From Streptomyces sp. A3M-1-3 (lineage in GTDB: Bacteria > Actinomycetota > Actinomycetes > Streptomycetales > Streptomycetaceae): DNA of 64,000 bases. How positions within the stretch are numbered: the stretch's first letter is position 1; each line of letters starts with the position of its first letter. Below are positions 24,538 through 32,402 of this stretch, piece after piece. The translations under genes were made by a program, and so were the position numbers. The stretch covers positions 154,760-218,759 of the forward strand of contig NZ_JANAVP010000010.1 of the NCBI RefSeq assembly GCF_024213665.1, given 5' to 3'. The notes below the pieces were generated by a model. The model was given only the letters and a program-made list of their open reading frames with translations, had not been told where the DNA came from and did not search any database.

Positions 24538-25914
24538 TCAGCCCTCGGCGGCGATACGGGCGAGGCGCTGGGCCTCGTCCCGGGCGGAGCGCGCGATGGC
24601 GTCCTCGTCGACGGTGAGCAAGCGGTTGTTCTCCACGATCTGCTTACCGTTGACCAGCGAGAGAGTGACCGGGGCCGCCGCGCCGAAGACGATGGCGGTC
24701 ACCGGGTCGGCGATGCTGGAGTGGCCGAGGCCGTCGATCTTCCACATCACCAGGTCGGCGAGCTTGCCGACCTCGAGCGAACCGATCTGGTCGGCCCGCC
24801 CGAGCACCTGGGCGCCACCGTACGTACCGAGGCGCAGCGCCTGGCGGGCGTTGAGCGCCGCCTCGCGGTGCGCGCCGAGGCGGTTGATCAGCAGCGCGTT
24901 GCGCAGTTCGGTGTGCAGTTCACCGGACTCGTTGGAGGCGGTGCCGTCGACACCGAGGCCGACCGGGACGCCGACCTTCAGCATGTCCGGGACCCGGGCG
25001 ATGCCGGCGGCCAGGCGGGCGTTGGAGGACGGGCAGTGGGCGACACCGGTCTTCGTACGGGCGAAGGCGGCGATGTCGGAGTCGTTCATGTGGACGCAGT
25101 GCGCCATCCACACGTCCTCGCCGAGCCAGCCGGTCGACTCGAAGTAGTCGGTGGGGCCCATGCCGAACAGCTCGTGGCACCACTTCTCCTCCTCCACGGT
25201 CTCCGAGCCGTGGGTGTGCAGGCGTACGCCGAGGCGACGGGCCAGCTCGGCACCCTGCTTCAGCAGCTCGGTGGAGATGGAGAAGGGGGAGCAGGGGGCG
25301 ACGGCGACCTGCGTCATCGCGTCGAAGGAGGCGTCGTGGTGCTTCCTGACAGTCTCCTCGGTGGCGGCGAGCGCGCCTTCGAGGGTCTCGACGGCGAAGT
25401 CCGGCGGCAGGCCGCCGTCCTTGACGCTGCGGTCCATGGAGCCGCGGGCGAGGGTGAAGCGCACGCCCATCTCGGTGGCGGCGCCGATGATGGCGCCGGA
25501 CAGGTCGCCGGAGCCCTTCGGGTAGACGTAGTGGTGGTCCATCGCGGTGGTGACACCACCGCGGGCCATCATGGCGAGGGAACCCTGGGCCGCCGCGCGG
25601 GCCATCGGCTCGTCGATGCGCGCCCACGTGGGGTAGAGCGCCACGAGCCAGTTGAAGAGGTTGTGGTCGGTGGCCAGACCGCGCGTGATCCACTGGTAGA
25701 AGTGGTGATGCGTGTTGATCAGGCCGGGCGTGACCAGGTGACCGGTGCCGTCGATGCGGCGGACCACGTTCTCCAGGTTCGCGGGGGCTTTGCCCGCGCC
25801 GACCGACTCGATCCGGTTGTCCGCGACGACGATGTAGCCGGAGGCGTACTCGGTGTCGTTCGCGTCCACGGTCGCGATGGCACAGTTCTCGATGACGATG
25901 CGCGAAGCCGCCAT
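24538..25914 (-). CDS. 8-oxoguanine deaminase-like amidohydrolase
   Basis: The protein is 458 residues long and belongs to the amidohydrolase superfamily (TIM-barrel, AtzA/TrzN/8-oxoguanine deaminase group). The metal ligands are visible in TPGLINTHHHFYQW (HxH), HTHGSE (His), HCVHMND (His) and GLGVDGTASNES (Asp). Deamination of 8-oxoguanine gives urate, which feeds the neighbouring urate oxidase. The start at ATG 25914 follows GAGGGA. A longer frame from 26010 lacks support. The exact substrate is inferred from family and context. Confidence 0.87.
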   Translation of the reverse strand: MAASRIVIENCAIATVDANDTEYASGYIVVADNRIESVGAGKAPANLENVVRRIDGTGHLVTPGLINTHHHFYQWITRGLATDHNLFNWLVALYPTWARIDEPMARAAAQGSLAMMARGGVTTAMDHHYVYPKGSGDLSGAIIGAATEMGVRFTLARGSMDRSVKDGGLPPDFAVETLEGALAATEETVRKHHDASFDAMTQVAVAPCSPFSISTELLKQGAELARRLGVRLHTHGSETVEEEKWCHELFGMGPTDYFESTGWLGEDVWMAHCVHMNDSDIAAFARTKTGVAHCPSSNARLAAGIARVPDMLKVGVPVGLGVDGTASNESGELHTELRNALLINRLGAHREAALNARQALRLGTYGGAQVLGRADQIGSLEVGKLADLVMWKIDGLGHSSIADPVTAIVFGAAAPVTLSLVNGKQIVENNRLLTVDEDAIARSARDEAQRLARIAAEG

Positions 25915-26067
25915 GGCGGTCCCTCGTTTCTTCCCTCGGGCTGCTTGCCCGGTTCGTACGGACCCGGGGGCCGAGCGGGGTGACGACCGAGTCCGTGCTG
26001 CACGTACCACCGCATCATGGCGGCCGTACGGGCAGGTAGTGCGCAGATGCCCCCGCTCACCTCCGGG

Positions 26068-26098
26068 CCTCCGGGACGGGATGGAACCGTCCCGGAGG
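26068..26098 (-). terminator. Terminator of the urate operon
   Basis: A perfect 12-bp stem (26068-26079 with 26087-26098, 7-nt loop) lies 57 bp after the urate oxidase stop. The 153 bp from there to the deaminase start (25915-26067) must hold the deaminase promoter, but no clear hexamers are seen. Confidence 0.8.
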
Positions 26099-26154
26099 TC
26101 GACGCCGGCGCGCGCGTCAGAGGTTTCGAGGCGTGTCGCCCGGGGCGGACGACG

Positions 26155-27078
26155 TCAGAGGTTGGTCATGTCGACCGGGATCTGCGGCTCGACGCCGTCC
26201 CGCAGGACGGTGGCCTCGATGAGGCCGTAGGGGCGGTCGGCCGCGAAGTAGACCTCGTTGTCGTTCTTGAGTCCGAACGGCTCGAGGTCGACCAGGAAGT
26301 GGTGCTTGTTGGGGAGCGAGAAGCGGATCTCGTCGATCTCGCTGCGGCTGTTGATGATCCGCGAACCCATTTGGTACAGCGTCTGCTGGAGGGAGAGCGA
26401 GTACGTCTCGGCGAAGGCCTGGAGCATGTGCTTGCGCGCCTGCTCGTAGGACTTCTCCCAGTTCGGCATCCGCTCCTCGTCGCTGGACCAGTTGTAGCGC
26501 CACTTGGCGGACACCTGGGTCGCGAGGATGCGGTCGTACGCCTCCGTCAGGGTCGTGTACTTGTCCTTCACGTAGCCCCAGAACTCCGAGTTGGTGGAGT
26601 TCATGACCACGAGGTCCTTGAGGCCGGAGATGACCTCCCACTTCTCACCGTCGAAGGTGATCTGCGAGACGCGGGTCTCCTGGCCCTTGCGGACGAAGGA
26701 GTGCTTGACCTCGTCGGCTCCGATGAACTTGGAGTTGTTGTCCGAGGTCTCGATGCGCTCCCAGGCGTACTCCTCGATGCGGATGCGCGCCTTCTGGATC
26801 GGCTCCTGGCTGTTCACGAAGTGACGGGCCAGGTGGATGCCGAACTGCTCGGCCGACTCGATGCCGTACTCCTTGGCGAACGCGTACACCGTGTTCTTGG
26901 TGGTGTCGGTCGGCAGCACGTTGGCGTTGGAGCCGGAGTAGTGGACGTCGTCCATGTCGCCGGAGAGGGCGACGGAGACGTTCAGGTCCTTGATGTGGTG
27001 GGTGTCGCCGTCCCGCGTGATCTTGACGACGCGGTTCTCTGCTTTGCCGTACTGGTTCTGGCCGAGAATCGTGGGCAT
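26155..27078 (-). CDS. uox: Urate oxidase (uricase)
   Basis: Urate oxidase converts urate and O2 to 5-hydroxyisourate and H2O2. The product is 307 residues long, the usual size. Motifs are VLPTDTTKNTVYAFAKEYGI near residue 60 with the catalytic Thr/Lys region, VSAKWRYNW, and the signature NKHHFLVDLEPFGLKNDNEV near the C-terminus. The start at ATG 27078 follows GGGAG. A longer frame from 27375 only overlaps the upstream gene. It is the last gene of the uraD-uraH-uox operon. Confidence 0.97.
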   Translation of the reverse strand: MPTILGQNQYGKAENRVVKITRDGDTHHIKDLNVSVALSGDMDDVHYSGSNANVLPTDTTKNTVYAFAKEYGIESAEQFGIHLARHFVNSQEPIQKARIRIEEYAWERIETSDNNSKFIGADEVKHSFVRKGQETRVSQITFDGEKWEVISGLKDLVVMNSTNSEFWGYVKDKYTTLTEAYDRILATQVSAKWRYNWSSDEERMPNWEKSYEQARKHMLQAFAETYSLSLQQTLYQMGSRIINSRSEIDEIRFSLPNKHHFLVDLEPFGLKNDNEVYFAADRPYGLIEATVLRDGVEPQIPVDMTNL

Positions 27079-27083
27079 GTCTG

Positions 27084-27488
27084 CTAGCTCCCTCGGTAAA
27101 CGGAGTAGCCGAACGGGTTGAGCAGCAGCGGTACGTGGTAGTGCTCGCCCGGGGTGACGGCGAAAGTGATCGTCACCTCGGGGAAAAACGCACCGCTGTC
27201 CCTTACGCGGGGGGCGTCCTGCTGCGCCTCGGCTTGCTTCACTGTCTTGATTGAACCCGTGAAATACGCCTCGGTCTCGAAGTCGAGACGTACGTGGGTG
27301 GTGCCTTCCGGCAGGGCCGGCAGGTCCTTGCAGCGCCCGTCCGCGTCGGTCGCGGAGCCGCCGAGTGCCACCCACTCCACGCCCGACCCGCTACGGGCCG
27401 ACAGGGAGATGGCGACGCCCTCGGCGGGGCGGCCGATGCTGGTGTCCAGGATGTGCGTGGACACCGAAGCCGTGGTGTCGGTACTCAT
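27084..27488 (-). CDS. uraH: 5-hydroxyisourate hydrolase (transthyretin-like)
   Basis: This transthyretin-related hydrolase opens 5-hydroxyisourate to OHCU. It has 134 residues. The N-terminal signature STHILDTSIGRPAEGVAI contains the catalytic His, and the diagnostic C-terminal tetrapeptide YRGS is intact. The start overlaps the uraD stop by 4 bp, and urate oxidase follows 5 bp after its own stop. This indicates translational coupling of all three steps from urate to allantoin. Confidence 0.97.
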   Translation of the reverse strand: MSTDTTASVSTHILDTSIGRPAEGVAISLSARSGSGVEWVALGGSATDADGRCKDLPALPEGTTHVRLDFETEAYFTGSIKTVKQAEAQQDAPRVRDSGAFFPEVTITFAVTPGEHYHVPLLLNPFGYSVYRGS

Positions 27489-27997
27489 GCGGTCTCTTCC
27501 TCCATGAAGCGGGCCAGGCGGATGCGGTTGATCTTGCCGAGTTCGGTGCGGACGATTTCCCGCTCCTGCTCCGGCGAGTTGCCGATCCGGGCCTTCATCG
27601 CGTCGCGCATCTGCTCACCGGTCGCACCGGTGGCGCAGATCAGAAAGACATGGCCGAACCTCTCCTGGTACGCCAGGTTCAGTTCGAGCATCTCCGCCTT
27701 GAGCTCCTCGGAGGCGCCGGCGATCCCCCGCTGCTCGCGGGAGGAGGTCGGGTCGCCGGGCTTCGGCCTGCCGATCGGCGGGTGGCCCGCCATCGCTTCC
27801 TCCAGGTCCGCGGTGGTGAGCTCCGCCATGGCGGCGTCGCTCGCGGCGAACAGGGCGTCTGCGTCGGCATAGGGGCGCTGGGCGAGCAGTTTGCTCCCCC
27901 ATGCCGAACTGGCACACACCTCGTGGAGCTCGGCCCGGGCCGCGCTTTCCTCAAGGGTGTTGAACCGGGCCGGACCCGGTGTCGGACTCGAAGTCAC
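27485..27997 (-). CDS. uraD: OHCU decarboxylase
   Basis: The enzyme decarboxylates 2-oxo-4-hydroxy-4-carboxy-5-ureidoimidazoline to (S)-allantoin. It has 170 residues. It shows ELHEVCASSAWGSKLLAQRPY, the AGHPPIG motif with the catalytic His, and a C-terminal FGHVFLICATGATGEQM block with PEQEREIV. GTG 27997 was chosen because GGAGG is seven bases upstream and the family begins there; the frame remains open to 28168 but crosses the promoter. It is the first gene of the operon. Confidence 0.95.
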   Translation of the reverse strand: MTSSPTPGPARFNTLEESAARAELHEVCASSAWGSKLLAQRPYADADALFAASDAAMAELTTADLEEAMAGHPPIGRPKPGDPTSSREQRGIAGASEELKAEMLELNLAYQERFGHVFLICATGATGEQMRDAMKARIGNSPEQEREIVRTELGKINRIRLARFMEEETA

Positions 27998-28041
27998 GGG
28001 AAGCCTCCGTGGCTCATTTCTTGCGTTGGACGGGCTTCGCA

Positions 28042-28082
28042 TAGCTAACGCCCTCGACAACACCGCGTCAACACTTTGTTGA
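28042..28082 (-). promoter_or_regulatory. Promoter of uraD-uraH-uox with TCAACA-N3-TGTTGA operator
   Basis: Read on the minus strand, the promoter is TTGACG (28071-28066), 18 nt, TAGCTA (28047-28042), about 45 bp before the uraD start. A perfect 6-3-6 inverted repeat, TCAACA-N3-TGTTGA (28068-28082), overlaps the first four bases of the -35. The catalase promoter at 44.5 kb has exactly the same arrangement and spacing. Binding there would block RNA polymerase. The HTH protein at 28149 is the natural candidate regulator (inference). Confidence 0.75.
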
Positions 28083-28100
28083 AATCTCGCGTACACAAAA

Positions 28101-28128
28101 GCCGCCGCCCGGGCATCCGGACGGCGGC
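28101..28128 (-). terminator. Terminator after the HTH regulator gene
   Basis: A 12-bp stem with one mismatch (28101-28112 with 28117-28128, GCAT loop) is followed, in the minus direction, by TTTTGTG. It separates the regulator transcript from the urate operon promoter 18 bp further on. Confidence 0.75.
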
Positions 28129-28148
28129 TCGGTACGTAACGTAACCGC

Positions 28149-28526
28149 CTAGTCGCTCTTGGCAGCATTCTCCCGGTTCAGGTAGTTGTAAACGGTGAAG
28201 CGGCTGACCCCGAGCGCGCCTGCCACGGTCTCCACGCCGTGGCGTACGGAGAAGGCGCCGCGCGCCTCCAGTGTCCGTACCACCGACTGCTTGGTCTTGC
28301 GGTCCAGCTCCGCGAGCGGCCTGCCGTGCTGCCGCTCCAGCGCCGCCAGGATGTGGTCGAGGGAGTCCGCGAGCTGTGGAAGGCGTACGGCGAGGACGTC
28401 CTCGCCCTCCCAGCTGAGTATGACGTCGTCCTCGGATGCCTCACCGGGCGTGAGCAGCACCGCGCCCATGGCGTCGACGAGCGGCTTGACCGCCCGTACG
28501 AGGGCGTGGTCGGCGGGCTCGGTCAT
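28149..28526 (-). CDS. Helix-turn-helix regulator, candidate controller of urate genes
   Basis: The 125-residue protein has a small N-terminal domain and a C-terminal helix-turn-helix (GVETVAGALGVSRFTVYNYLNR, residues about 95-118) of the DauR/YheO C-terminal type. The stretch RKTKQSVVRTLEARGAFSVRHG just before the helices is typical of that group, but the PAS-like sensor domain of full-length members seems shortened. It overlaps the preceding gene by 4 bp and ends just before the urate operon, in the same direction. A role as the protein that binds the 28068 and 44514 operators is inferred from position. Confidence 0.78.
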   Translation of the reverse strand: MTEPADHALVRAVKPLVDAMGAVLLTPGEASEDDVILSWEGEDVLAVRLPQLADSLDHILAALERQHGRPLAELDRKTKQSVVRTLEARGAFSVRHGVETVAGALGVSRFTVYNYLNRENAAKSD

Positions 28527-28774
28527 GCCTGCTCCTCCAGCACATTGACCTGGAGGGAGACCCGGGTGGCCCCCGCCTCCAGGGCCTTGCGCAGCAGCGC
28601 GTCGACGGCGGTCAGCACCTCGTCCGCGCCGCCCTCGGCGGTATTGCCGAACGGGCCGACGTCCACCGTGTCCAGATCCGCGCCCTGAACGACGTCACGG
28701 GCGGCCAGCGCGTGCGGCGGCGGCTCGTCCAGGTCGAACGGCTCGGTCGTGAACTCCACTCTCAGTCGCACCAT
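28523..28774 (-). CDS. Small protein resembling MTH1187/YkoF-type thiamine-binding proteins
   Basis: The frame has 83 residues. The segment DTVDVGPFGNTAEGGADEVL, followed by the helix and strand LRKALEAGATRVSLQVNV, resembles the ferredoxin-like DUF77/MTH1187 family, some of which bind thiamine. The match is partial and remembered, not computed. It is co-translated with the HTH gene (ATGA overlap), so it could be its ligand sensor or merely a neighbour. Confidence 0.55.
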   Translation of the reverse strand: MVRLRVEFTTEPFDLDEPPPHALAARDVVQGADLDTVDVGPFGNTAEGGADEVLTAVDALLRKALEAGATRVSLQVNVLEEQA

Positions 28775-28872
28775 GCCCCCACGTTAGCCGTGCCCGCTTG
28801 CGGCGACGGACCCGCGCCCCTGCCGCGTAGAGCAGGTGACGGGAAGCCGCGCACAAGGGAGGGGCCTGCATC

Positions 28873-29958
28873 ATGCCAGGACGCAAGCGGACAGTGGTAC
28901 GGGGAACGGCGATCGCGGCGGCGGCCATGGCGGCGCTGACCGCCTCGCAGGGGCCGGGGCGGGTGGCGCCGGCCGCCGCCGCCGAGGAGGCGGCCCCGCC
29001 CGGGCCGAGCATCTCCGGAGACACGCCGTTCCGGACCGAGCTGCCACCGCTGCGGACGCGGGACGGGGTGGGCCGGGTGGCGGGGCAGGCCGGTGGCTCC
29101 GCCGTGACCGCGCACGGAGGGCTGCCGGCCACGGTCCTGGCCGCGTACAGGCGGGCCGAGTCGGCGCTCGCGGGCAGCCACCCCGGCTGCGGGCTGCGCT
29201 GGCAGCTGCTGGCCGCGATCGGTCAGGTGGAATCAGGGCAGGCGCGTGGCGGCCGGGTGAGCGCGGACGGTACGACCCTTGCGCCGATCCTGGGACCGCG
29301 GCTGGACGGCCACGGGTTCGCCCTCATCGGCGACACGGACGGCGGGGCGTACGACGGGGACACCACGTACGACCGCGCGGTCGGCCCGATGCAGTTCATC
29401 CCGTCCACCTGGGCGGGCTGGGGCGCGGACGGCAACAGTGACGGACGGGCCGATCCGGACAACATCTACGACGCGGCGCTCGCCGCCGGCCGCTACCTGT
29501 GCGCGGGCGGGAGGAACCTCGCCGACCCGGCCGGCCTGGACCGGGCGATCCTCGGCTACAACCGCTCCGGGGCCTATCTGCGTACGGTCAGGGCCTGGTA
29601 CGCGTACTACCTCGGCGGGCACTTCGTGGTGCCCGACCGGAGCGGCGGGTCCGCTGCCCGGCCGAAGCCGGAGTCCCCCGCCCCGAAGCCCAGGCCCTCC
29701 CGCCCGGCGCGGCCGCCGAAGCCCTCTCCCTCGGCCACTGAGGCGCCCGGGACGCCGACCCCCTCCTCCTCGCCCTCACGGACCGCGCCGGGCGGCGGCC
29801 AGAAGCCCCCGGAGCCCGAGCTTCCAATTCCCGGCACCGGCACGGGACTGCCCGGCGACGGCGTGCTGCCCAGTGCACTTCCGCAGGCCGGCGGCGGTGG
29901 CAACGGTAAGGACTCGATGAGGGCCTCCCCCTCCACAACCCCGGCTACCCGGCGGTAA
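28873..29958 (+). CDS. Secreted lytic transglycosylase (MltB-like) with Pro-rich tail
   Basis: The 361-residue protein has a signal peptide (to about residue 36) and a lysozyme-like catalytic domain (about residues 80-255). The catalytic Glu lies in LLAAIGQVESGQARGG, followed by AVGPMQFIPSTWAGWGADGN and NIYDAALAAGRYLCAGG. These are the transglycosylase SLT_2 motifs that cleave peptidoglycan. The last 110 residues are Pro/Ser/Lys-rich and of low complexity, suggesting a wall-spanning linker. GGGAGG precedes ATG 28873. It lies just before the sigma factor gene. Confidence 0.9.
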   Translation: MPGRKRTVVRGTAIAAAAMAALTASQGPGRVAPAAAAEEAAPPGPSISGDTPFRTELPPLRTRDGVGRVAGQAGGSAVTAHGGLPATVLAAYRRAESALAGSHPGCGLRWQLLAAIGQVESGQARGGRVSADGTTLAPILGPRLDGHGFALIGDTDGGAYDGDTTYDRAVGPMQFIPSTWAGWGADGNSDGRADPDNIYDAALAAGRYLCAGGRNLADPAGLDRAILGYNRSGAYLRTVRAWYAYYLGGHFVVPDRSGGSAARPKPESPAPKPRPSRPARPPKPSPSATEAPGTPTPSSSPSRTAPGGGQKPPEPELPIPGTGTGLPGDGVLPSALPQAGGGGNGKDSMRASPSTTPATRR

Positions 29959-30012
29959 TGTCGCTTCCCGCCGGGCGGGACAGGCCCGGCGGGTGAGCGC
30001 AAAGGGGCCCTC

Positions 30013-31104
30013 ATGGCGACGGACATGCATCCCGCGCATCCGGGCGGGGCGGGTGGGATGGGCGCGAAAGCGGCCCACGACCGCTGGCAGCGCGCGTGGA
30101 GCCACCGCGAGCAGCTGCTCAAGGTGGCCCGCCGCAGATCCATGAGCGTGGAGGACGCAGAGGACGCCGTGCACGAGGCGATGCTGCGCGCGGCGGAGAA
30201 CCCGCACCTCGACGACGAGCGGCTGGGCGCCTGGCTGACGACGGTCACCATGCGGCTGTGCGTCGACCGGTACCGGCAGGTCAACCGCGAGGCCGAGGTG
30301 CGCAGCAGCCCCCGGCTGGTCGCGCCCGGCCCGGCGCCCGTCGAGGAGGTGGTGTGCGACCGGGCCGAGGCGAGGTGGCTGGCCGTACGGAGTGGGGAGC
30401 TGCCCGCCCGTCAGGCGGAGGCGCTCCGGCTGAAGTCGGAGGACCTGGACGTCGGGCAGGTCGCCGACGAGATGGGGCTGACCTACCAGGCCGTGGAATC
30501 GCTGCTGGCCAGAGCCCGGCGGACGCTGCGCACGTCGCTGGCCGGCACGCTGGGGCTGGCCCTGTGGCTGTGCGGCCGAGGCCGGCCACGGGTGGGGAGC
30601 AACGCGCAGGCGATGGCCGTGGCTTCGACGGCGGCGACGCTGGTCGTCGCGGGGCTCGTCCTGCCGTACGCCCACGACGGGGACCAGCCCGCCTCTTCGC
30701 GGCCCGCCTCGCCCGCGACCTCGCAGGCGGCGGACGTCACGACCCCGGAGCCCGACCGGGCGCCGCGGCCGGCCGAACGGCCTGGCACCGGCCCCACGGC
30801 AGGCGGGCGTGGTGGCGACCAGCCCCTCGTCGTACCGCCGTCGCTGCCGCCGCTGCCTCCGCTGCCTCCGCTGCCTGCGGTCCCCCTGCTGACGCTGGCG
30901 GCCCCGGACGTCCCCGATGTGCCGGAGGTGCCGGCCGTGCCGGAGGTGTCCGTGCCCGCCATGCCGTCGCTGCCGGCCGTCACCGACGTACCCAAGGTGC
31001 CCAACGTGCCCAAGGCACCCGCCGTGCCACCCGCGCCCGACGCCCCGGAGGCGCCCTCCGCGCCCGACGCGCCATCCCCGCTCAACGCGCCCGACACGCC
31101 TTAG
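30013..31104 (+). CDS. ECF sigma factor with transmembrane segment and Pro/Val-rich tail
   Basis: The first 185 or so residues form an ECF sigma factor. Region 2 is around RRRSMSVEDAEDAVHEAMLR and AWLTTVTMRLCVDRYRQ. Region 4 is around LPARQAEALRLKSEDL and VADEMGLTYQAVESLLARAR. Unlike classical ECF factors it continues through a hydrophobic helix (about 198-220, MAVASTAATLVVAGLVLP) into a 140-residue tail of P-x-V-P repeats that should lie outside the membrane. No separate anti-sigma gene is next to it, so self-tethering is possible (inference). Reading past the TAG stop, the same Pro-rich frame continues (PAAPSAPDVPSLPTVADV), so the present stop may be secondary. Confidence 0.85.
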   Translation: MATDMHPAHPGGAGGMGAKAAHDRWQRAWSHREQLLKVARRRSMSVEDAEDAVHEAMLRAAENPHLDDERLGAWLTTVTMRLCVDRYRQVNREAEVRSSPRLVAPGPAPVEEVVCDRAEARWLAVRSGELPARQAEALRLKSEDLDVGQVADEMGLTYQAVESLLARARRTLRTSLAGTLGLALWLCGRGRPRVGSNAQAMAVASTAATLVVAGLVLPYAHDGDQPASSRPASPATSQAADVTTPEPDRAPRPAERPGTGPTAGGRGGDQPLVVPPSLPPLPPLPPLPAVPLLTLAAPDVPDVPEVPAVPEVSVPAMPSLPAVTDVPKVPNVPKAPAVPPAPDAPEAPSAPDAPSPLNAPDTP

Positions 31105-31448
31105 CCGGCGGCGCCTTCCGCGCCCGACGTGCCGTCACTGCCCACCGTGGCCGACGTGTGCCGTAAGGCACCAGCCCTACGCGGTGGGCCCCGTCGTCAG
31201 TCGCCGGCGTCCCCCCGCTACCTCCCCCAGCTACCGCTGGGGGTCCGGGGACCAAGGCCGGGCCGGGAGCCCGTACCGAGGCCGGGGCCGGCCCGGCCCG
31301 GTGGCCGAGCCGGCTGCCGTGACGCCCTCGCCCCCGCCCCGCCCTCCGCCGGACGGCGCACCGCCCGCGAAAAAATCTCGCGATCCCCGCGACGGACGGG
31401 CCGCCCCTCCCCGTAGAGCAGATGTCGGAGCTGCTCCACGGCTGAAGG
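31105..31448 (+). other. Intergenic region before the mce operon, with a Streptomyces-type hairpin repeat
   Basis: The first 60 bp continue the Pro-rich frame of the sigma gene after its stop. At 31224-31243 a perfect 8-bp hairpin (CCCCCAGC-TACC-GCTGGGGG) resembles a small intergenic element I have often seen in Streptomyces genomes. The mce promoter should be downstream of it, but no clear -35/-10 is visible. Confidence 0.5.
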
Positions 31449-31457
31449 GTGAACCGG

Positions 31458-32402
31458 ATGGGTGTCGAGATCTGCGTGGAAGGACTGACCAAGTCCTTCG
31501 GCCGCCAGGTCATCTGGCAGGACGTCTCGCTGACGCTGCCCGCCGGGGAGGTCTCGGTCATGCTCGGCCCTTCGGGCACGGGCAAGTCGGTGTTCCTCAA
31601 GACGCTCGTCGGGCTGCTCAAGCCGGAACGCGGCTCGATCCGGATCGCGGGCACGGACATCACCGAGCTCCGCGAACACGACCTGTACGAGGTACGCAAG
31701 CTGTTCGGCGTGCTGTTCCAGGACGGGGCGCTGTTCGGGTCGATGAACCTGTACGACAACATCGCGTTCCCGTTGCGCGAGCACACCCGTAAACCGGAGA
31801 GCGCGATCCGGCAGATCGTCCTCGAGAAGATGGACATGGTCGGACTGATCGGCGCCGAGGACAAGCTGCCCGGCGAGATATCCGGCGGTATGCGCAAACG
31901 GGCCGGGCTGGCGCGGGCCCTGGTGCTCGATCCGGAGATCATCCTCTTCGACGAACCTGACTCGGGTCTCGACCCGGTGCGCGTGGCGTACCTCAACCAG
32001 CTGATCGTCGATCTCAACGCGCAGATCGACGCGACCTTCCTGATCGTCACGCACGACATCGCCTCCGCCCGGCAGGTCCCGGACAACATCGGGCTGCTGT
32101 TCCGGCGCGAGCTGGTGATGTTCGGCCCCCGCGAGCAGCTTCTGACCAGCGACGAGCCGGTCGTACGGCAGTTCCTGAACGGCCGGATGCAGGGGCCGAT
32201 CGGCATGGCGGAGGAGAAGGACGCCGCCCAGGTCGAACAGGAGCTGGCACAGCTCGGCGCCGGTGACAAGGGAGCCGACCAGGACGCGGGAGCCATGACG
32301 CCGCGGCTGCTGCCGAGCCCCGGGATCACTCGCCCGCCCCGCTGGGAAGCGATCGCGCGACGCGAGGCGGAACTCCACCGAGGGGTGGTGGCGGACGCAT
32401 GA
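31458..32402 (+). CDS. Mce transporter ATP-binding protein (MlaF/MceG type)
   Basis: This is the ATPase of a Mce lipid importer, 314 residues. Walker A is GPSGTGKSVF. The Q-loop region is GVLFQDGALFGSM, typical of MlaF. The signature is SGGMRKRAGLARAL, Walker B is ILFDEPDSGLDPV and the H-loop is IVTHD. The start is set at ATG 31458, nine bases after GAAGG; GTG 31449 is too close to that site. It is the first gene of an eleven-gene operon and overlaps the next start by 4 bp. Unlike mycobacteria, where MceG is encoded elsewhere, the ATPase is here in the operon. Confidence 0.95.
   Translation: MGVEICVEGLTKSFGRQVIWQDVSLTLPAGEVSVMLGPSGTGKSVFLKTLVGLLKPERGSIRIAGTDITELREHDLYEVRKLFGVLFQDGALFGSMNLYDNIAFPLREHTRKPESAIRQIVLEKMDMVGLIGAEDKLPGEISGGMRKRAGLARALVLDPEIILFDEPDSGLDPVRVAYLNQLIVDLNAQIDATFLIVTHDIASARQVPDNIGLLFRRELVMFGPREQLLTSDEPVVRQFLNGRMQGPIGMAEEKDAAQVEQELAQLGAGDKGADQDAGAMTPRLLPSPGITRPPRWEAIARREAELHRGVVADA

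Noticed and set aside
22896..24617. Long plus-strand open frame (573 codons) opposite the permease
   Set aside because: It is antisense to a clear NCS2 permease, its translation is His/Asp/Arg-rich without any domain, and long antisense frames are expected at this GC content.
26155..27375. Long form of urate oxidase starting at 27375
   Set aside because: The extra 99 residues lie on top of uraH in another frame and do not match uricase. ATG 27078 has a ribosome site.
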